From NCBI RefSeq assembly GCF_001905095.1, contig NZ_LWLS01000105.1:1-64000 (forward strand): a stretch of 64,000 bases of DNA. The letters are read 5' to 3'. Made by a program: the position numbers and the translations under genes. Source of the stretch: Micromonospora sp. CB01531 (lineage in GTDB: Bacteria > Actinomycetota > Actinomycetes > Mycobacteriales > Micromonosporaceae). The notes beneath the pieces were generated by a model. It was not told the DNA's origin, ran no database searches, and saw only the letters and a list, made by a program, of their open reading frames with translations. Of this stretch, positions 60,354 to 64,000 are shown piece by piece; within the stretch, counting starts at the first letter, position 1, and each line of letters opens with the position of its first letter.

Positions 60354-61256
60354 TCAGCTCTTGACCGAGCCCGCCATGAGCCCGCCGATGAACCAGCGGC
60401 CCAGCACGATGTACACGAGCAGGGTCGGCAGTGACGTGATGAGCGCCCCAGCCATCGAGGCCGCGTAGTCCGGGGACTGAGCGCCGGCCAGCGCGTTCAG
60501 CGCGATGGTGATGGGTCCGTTGCGGGTGTTCGACATGAAGATGGCGAACAGGTAGTCGTTCCAGGCCGAGGTGAACTGCCAGATGATGGTCACCACGAAG
60601 CCGGGCGCGGACAGCGGCAGGATCACCGAGGCGAACGTGCGCAGCATCCCGGCCCCGTCGACCCGGCTCGCCTCGATGAGCTCGACCGGCACGGTGGTCG
60701 CGTAGTAGTTGCGGAAGATCAGCGTGCAGATCGGGATGCCGTACACGCAGTGGACGAACACCAGCGTCGGGATGCCGGGCGGGAGTCCGATCTCGTGCAC
60801 GACCTGGCGCAGCGGGATCATGACCGCCTGGTAGGGAATGAACATGCCGAACAGGATGAGCGTGAACACCACGTCGGCACCCGGGAACCGCCACCGCGAC
60901 AGCACGAAGCCGTTGGCCGCGCCGAGCGCCGAGGAGATGAGCGCCACCGGGATCGCCAGCTCGAAGGTCCGGATGAACGACGGCCGCAGCGCGGTCCACG
61001 CCTTCTCCCAGGACGCGAACGTCCACTCCGTCGGCAGGTTCCACTGGCCGTTGACGCCGATCTCCCGCCCCGACTTGAGGCTGGTCACCAGCAGTACGTA
61101 GGCGGGCATCAGGACGATGACCAGGAAGATGACCAGGAGCACGTACGTCGCGGCGCGACCCAGCGGTGAGCGCCGGTTGATTCCGCCGCGCGGCCTGCGG
61201 GCCAGCGGCTTGCTGATCGGCGCCTCCGGCGCGGGCGTGATGGTGCTGGCGCTCAT
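60354..61256 (-). CDS. Sugar ABC transporter permease (MalG/UgpE type)
   Basis: A 300-residue permease with six helices, starting 'AATYVLLVIFLVIVLMPAYV'. The EAA loop is 'PVELIEASRVDGAGMLRTFA', and the standard family ending 'GRWFIGGLMAGSVKS' is present. ATG 61256 overlaps the stop of the MalF-type gene (ATGA). Last gene of a three-gene importer without its own ATPase, as is usual where a general MsiK-type ATPase serves several importers. Confidence 0.93.
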   Translation of the reverse strand: MSASTITPAPEAPISKPLARRPRGGINRRSPLGRAATYVLLVIFLVIVLMPAYVLLVTSLKSGREIGVNGQWNLPTEWTFASWEKAWTALRPSFIRTFELAIPVALISSALGAANGFVLSRWRFPGADVVFTLILFGMFIPYQAVMIPLRQVVHEIGLPPGIPTLVFVHCVYGIPICTLIFRNYYATTVPVELIEASRVDGAGMLRTFASVILPLSAPGFVVTIIWQFTSAWNDYLFAIFMSNTRNGPITIALNALAGAQSPDYAASMAGALITSLPTLLVYIVLGRWFIGGLMAGSVKS

Positions 61257-62212
61257 GAACGACGCTCCACCCGGTTGTTGTAGATGAGGTAGGGCACGAT
61301 CACCACGGCGACGAGCAGCAGCAGGATGATCGAGATCGCGGCGGCCTTGGCGTAGTCGCTGGTGAGCAGCGTCTGCCAGACGTAGACCGCGGGGACCTCG
61401 GTGATCCACTGGGCGCCCGAGACCGACATGATGAGGTCGAACATCTTCATCGACATGTGACCGAGGATGATCATGGCGGACAGGGCGGTCGGCGTCAGCT
61501 GCGGGAAGATCACGTGCCGGTACAACTGGTAGGTGCTCGCCCCGTCCATCGCCGCCGCCTCGCGCAGGTCGGCCGGGATGCCGCGGAACCCGGACAGGAA
61601 CAGCGCCATCACGTAGCCCGACAGCTGCCAGATCGCCGGCAGCGCCATGGCCGCCATGCCCCAGTCGGGGTCGGTCCACCACGGGTTCTCCAGGAAGCCC
61701 AGGTGCAGGTCATGGAAGATCCGGTTGAGGCCACCGGCCTGGTCGCCCGTGCCGGAGTTCATCAGCCAGCGCCACACCACGCCGGACGCGACGAACGACA
61801 CGGCCATCGGAAACAGGTACACGGCGCGGAAGAAACCTTCGCCCCGCACGCCGCGCTCCAGCAGGAACGCCCACAGCACGCCCATCAGCAGGGCCCCGAC
61901 CATGAACACGACGGTGAAGATCAGCAGGTTCTTCAGCGAGTGGGTGAAGCGGCCGTTGATGTCCTCGGTGAACAGGACGACGAAGTTCGACAAGCCGACG
62001 AAGCCCTTGTTGCCCAGGGCGTCGTGCTCGTCGGACAGGGACAGCGTCACGGTCCAGCCGATCAGCCCGTAAACGAAGACGGCCAGCACGATCAGCGACG
62101 GGGAGAGCAGCAGCAGACCCGGCAACCAACGGCGCAGCCGGGCCCGCCGCGCTCCCGGGCTCGGGCTCGGTCGGGTCCGTGGCGGCGTCGGGGTGGCGGT
62201 TCTCGTGGTCAC
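61253..62212 (-). CDS. Sugar ABC transporter permease (MalF/UgpA type)
   Basis: A 319-residue permease. An N-terminal Thr/Pro/Arg-rich cytoplasmic tail (1-28) precedes six helices from 'LPGLLLLSPSLIVLAVFVYG'. The EAA loop is 'PADLREAAAMDGASTYQLYR'. GTG 62212. The 65-bp gap to the binding-protein gene contains a strong hairpin and then a GGAGG-type SD (revcomp of CCTCC at about 62218). Confidence 0.93.
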   Translation of the reverse strand: MTTRTATPTPPRTRPSPSPGARRARLRRWLPGLLLLSPSLIVLAVFVYGLIGWTVTLSLSDEHDALGNKGFVGLSNFVVLFTEDINGRFTHSLKNLLIFTVVFMVGALLMGVLWAFLLERGVRGEGFFRAVYLFPMAVSFVASGVVWRWLMNSGTGDQAGGLNRIFHDLHLGFLENPWWTDPDWGMAAMALPAIWQLSGYVMALFLSGFRGIPADLREAAAMDGASTYQLYRHVIFPQLTPTALSAMIILGHMSMKMFDLIMSVSGAQWITEVPAVYVWQTLLTSDYAKAAAISIILLLLVAVVIVPYLIYNNRVERRS

Positions 62213-62233
62213 CGATCCTCCATCATGGACATA

Positions 62234-62265
62234 CGTTGGGACAGGTCAGGGGACCTGTCCCAACG
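62234..62265 (-). terminator. Intercistronic 14-bp hairpin after binding-protein gene
   Basis: CGTTGGGACAGGTC and GACCTGTCCCAACG pair perfectly with a 4-nt loop between the binding-protein stop and the permease SD. It is equivalent to the hairpins at 20971 and 31262 and is probably a partial terminator or stabiliser. Confidence 0.6.
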
Positions 62266-62277
62266 CAGCCGTCGGTT

Positions 62278-63543
62278 CTACTTGCTCGCGTACTGCTTCG
62301 CCGCGGCGACGAGCGCACTCTGCAGCGCCGCGACGTCACCGTCGCTGGAGAACTTGCCCTGCGCCGAGGCCACCGCGCCCTGCCAGCCCTGCGAGCAGGC
62401 CGAGCCGTGCGGGCAGGACGGGACGGGCTTGCCCTTGGCCCAGTCGGCGATCGCGGCCTGCTGGTAGGCGGGGTAGTCCGTGGCGTTGGCGTCGGTCCGG
62501 GCCGGGATCGAGCCCTTCTTGGTGTTGAAGGCCTTTTGCCCAGCGGCGCTGCCCAGCGTCTTCAGCCAGCACTTGGTGCCCTCGGGGTTCTTCGCATTCT
62601 TGGGCAGCACGAACGAGTCGGCCAGCCACTGGTAGGCGTCGCCGTTGCCCGGGAAGACCGAGTAGTTGTAGTCCTTGAAGCCCTTGGCGTCGAGGTCGGC
62701 GGCCTCCCAGTCGCCCATGAGCTGGTAGGCGGCCTTGCCCTCCATGACGAGCTTCTCGGCATCGGTCCAGTCGAAGGTGTCGCGGTCCTTGTTGCTGTAC
62801 GACAGCAGCTTCTTGTAGTCGTTGATGGCGTCGGTGATGTCCGCGGCGGCCCAGTCGGTCTGGCCGGTCCAGAGGCCGCTGAACTTCTCCGGCCCCAGCT
62901 TCGAGATCAGCACCGCCTCGAAGAGCATCTGCTGCGTCCAGTCCTTGCCGAGCGCGAGGGGCGTCGCGACCCCCTTGGCCTTTAGCGTGTCGAGCTGGGA
63001 GAAGAACTCCGGCAGCGTCGTCGCCGGGACGGTGATGCCGGCCTGGGCCAGCACGGTCTTGTTTCCCCACAGCACGTTGGCGCGGTGGATGTTGGCCGGC
63101 ACCGAGTAGATCTTGCCGTCAACGGTCAGGCTGTCGACGAGTCCCTTGGGGAACGCCGAGTCCAGGCCCCACTCCTTGTAGTCCCCGCTGAGGTCCTCGA
63201 TCTGGCCGGCCTTGATGTAGTCGGTCAACTCGGCGCCGGCATGTGCCTGGAAGGTGTCCGGCGGGTCGTTCTGCTGCAGCCGTGAGGCCAGGACCTGCTT
63301 GGCGTTGGACCCCGCACCGCCCGCGACCGCGCCGTTGACGAACTCGTACTGCGCGCAGTCGGTCTTGAACTGGGCGACCAGGCCGTCGAGGCCGGCCTTC
63401 TCGCCGCCGTCGGCCCACCAGGTAAAGACCTCGACCTTCTTGCTGCCGGCTCCGCCGTCGCCATCGTCGGCGCCGCAGCCGCTCGCCAGCAGGGCGAGCG
63501 CCATGCCGGCCGCGGCAACGGCCGTGCGAGTGCGCAAGCGCAT
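62278..63543 (-). CDS. Sugar ABC transporter binding lipoprotein (family 1)
   Basis: A 421-residue binding protein. Signal peptide 'MRLRTRTAVAAAGMALALLA' with lipobox 'ASGC' (Cys near residue 23), linker 'GADDGDGGAGSK', then 'VEVFTWWADGGEKAGLDGLV', the start typical of glucose/oligosaccharide-binding members of SBP family 1. Four later cysteines ('SCPHGSACSQGW' and others) may form disulfides. First gene of the importer operon; the divergent ROK regulator at 63751 probably controls it. The ligand is likely a sugar; identity not visible. Confidence 0.93.
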   Translation of the reverse strand: MRLRTRTAVAAAGMALALLASGCGADDGDGGAGSKKVEVFTWWADGGEKAGLDGLVAQFKTDCAQYEFVNGAVAGGAGSNAKQVLASRLQQNDPPDTFQAHAGAELTDYIKAGQIEDLSGDYKEWGLDSAFPKGLVDSLTVDGKIYSVPANIHRANVLWGNKTVLAQAGITVPATTLPEFFSQLDTLKAKGVATPLALGKDWTQQMLFEAVLISKLGPEKFSGLWTGQTDWAAADITDAINDYKKLLSYSNKDRDTFDWTDAEKLVMEGKAAYQLMGDWEAADLDAKGFKDYNYSVFPGNGDAYQWLADSFVLPKNAKNPEGTKCWLKTLGSAAGQKAFNTKKGSIPARTDANATDYPAYQQAAIADWAKGKPVPSCPHGSACSQGWQGAVASAQGKFSSDGDVAALQSALVAAAKQYASK

Positions 63544-63584
63544 ACGTCCTCCATCAGGTTCTCGTGGGATGTGGGGCTGTGATG

Positions 63585-63594
63585 GAACATGTTC
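63585..63594. promoter_or_regulatory. Palindrome GAACATGTTC upstream of sugar importer
   Basis: A perfect 10-bp palindrome 42 bp before the binding-protein ATG, between the importer operon and the divergent ROK gene. It is a candidate regulator site; a second partial dyad GTTG-tgt-CAAC lies at about 63640-63650. Support is position and symmetry only. Confidence 0.35.
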
Positions 63595-63714
63595 AAGCTT
63601 GGTAGCAGCGTCTACTGTGACCCTCGTCCTGTCGCCCGAGTTGTGTCAACTGTTGGCAATCAAAATGTGATCCCGGGGCAATGTTCGGGCCAGCTCGGCT
63701 GGTTTTGTCGATCC

Positions 63715-63744
63715 TTGACAGAACTCTGGCGTGGCCAGGAAGAT
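63715..63744 (+). promoter_or_regulatory. Promoter of leaderless ROK regulator gene
   Basis: TTGACA at 63715-63720, then 18 bp, then GAAGAT at 63739-63744, ending 6 bp before GTG 63751. The transcript would begin at or next to the start codon, a leaderless arrangement common in actinobacteria and consistent with the lack of a good SD. Confidence 0.45.
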
Positions 63745-63750
63745 CGCGCC

Positions 63751-64000
63751 GTGGCCAGGCAGCGGATCGACCCGCGGACCCTGTGGCGTCCCGGCGCCTC
63801 CGCGATCGTGCGTCGTGTGGCCACGACTCTGCGGGTGTACGGACCGAGCACCCGGGCCGAGCTGGTCGCGCTCAGCGGCCTGTCCCGAACCACCGTTTCG
63901 GCCGCCCTGGCCGACCTCGGCGCCGCCGGTCTCATCGGCGAGCGCGCCAGCGCGCACGGCCCCTCCGGCGGGGGCCGGCCCGCCTCGGTCGTCCGGCTGA
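63751..64000 (+). CDS. ROK family regulator, N-terminal part (cut by window end)
   Basis: The first 83 codons read 'GASAIVRRVATTLRVYGPST', then 'RAELVALSGLSRTTVSAALA' and 'GPSGGGRPASVVRL'. This is a MarR-like winged helix followed by the G-x-G-R-P wing that starts all ROK repressors; the kinase-like sensor domain lies beyond the window. GTG 63751 is favoured over GTG 63731 because only its frame encodes the HTH. The start is set in a direct repeat (GTGGCCAGG at 63731 and 63751). It is divergent from the sugar importer it presumably controls. Confidence 0.85.
   Translation, partial: MARQRIDPRTLWRPGASAIVRRVATTLRVYGPSTRAELVALSGLSRTTVSAALADLGAAGLIGERASAHGPSGGGRPASVVRL

Overview
The window is high-GC DNA with strongly biased third positions, frequent GTG and TTG starts, GGAGG-type ribosome binding sites, many 4-base ATGA/GTGA gene overlaps, and actinobacterial families (DUF2277, a SapA-like secreted protein, ROK and WYL regulators). 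It looks like the chromosome of a filamentous actinomycete. Micromonosporaceae is my guess from the general look and cannot be proved here. I see no rRNA, tRNA, insertion sequence or CRISPR array.

Region by region. 0-9.9 kb is mixed: a WYL regulator beside a DinB-type protein and a hydrolase, two GNAT acetyltransferases, an aldo/keto reductase, DUF2277, a GH15 glycosidase and a small membrane protein. Four loci here carry five apparent single-base deletions. 10.3-15.1 kb is a degradative operon (M20 amidohydrolase, hydantoinase/carbamoylase-type amidase, diaminopropionate ammonia-lyase) with a divergent LysR regulator. 15.3-25.8 kb holds an M81/MlrC metallopeptidase with a ROK kinase and ROK repressor, divergent from a complete dipeptide-type ABC importer and CutC. 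25.8-36.3 kb is an RpiR-controlled catabolic locus: sugar ABC importer, transsulfuration-type PLP enzyme, pseudouridine-5'-phosphate glycosidase (PsuG), PfkB kinase, a PDH-E1/transketolase-like enzyme and a TrpF-like TIM barrel, with a strong palindromic operator between the divergent arms. 36.4-41.3 kb holds an SCP2-debranching enzyme fusion, a gene stub, a SapA-like protein, DUF817 and DUF952.

The most striking part is 41.6-52.6 kb: a compact biosynthetic locus built around an HK97-fold shell protein of the encapsulin type (46568-47443), best matched to the natural-product (Family 3) encapsulins. A plus-strand operon (tryptophan-2,3-dioxygenase-like haem protein, kynureninase-like PLP enzyme, O-methyltransferase) converges on an eight-gene minus-strand operon (DegT aminotransferase, MFS exporter, PAPS sulfotransferase, unusual SDR, SAM methyltransferase, encapsulin, FAD amino-acid oxidoreductase, Asp/Glu-racemase-like protein). 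The likely theme is an aromatic, kynurenine-derived or related, methylated and sulfated product made partly inside a protein shell.

53.3-64 kb has two convergent secreted subtilases, a histidine phosphatase, an unknown acidic protein, an APH-type kinase, a second sugar ABC importer, and a ROK regulator cut by the window end. All three ABC importers carry a long hairpin directly after the binding-protein gene.
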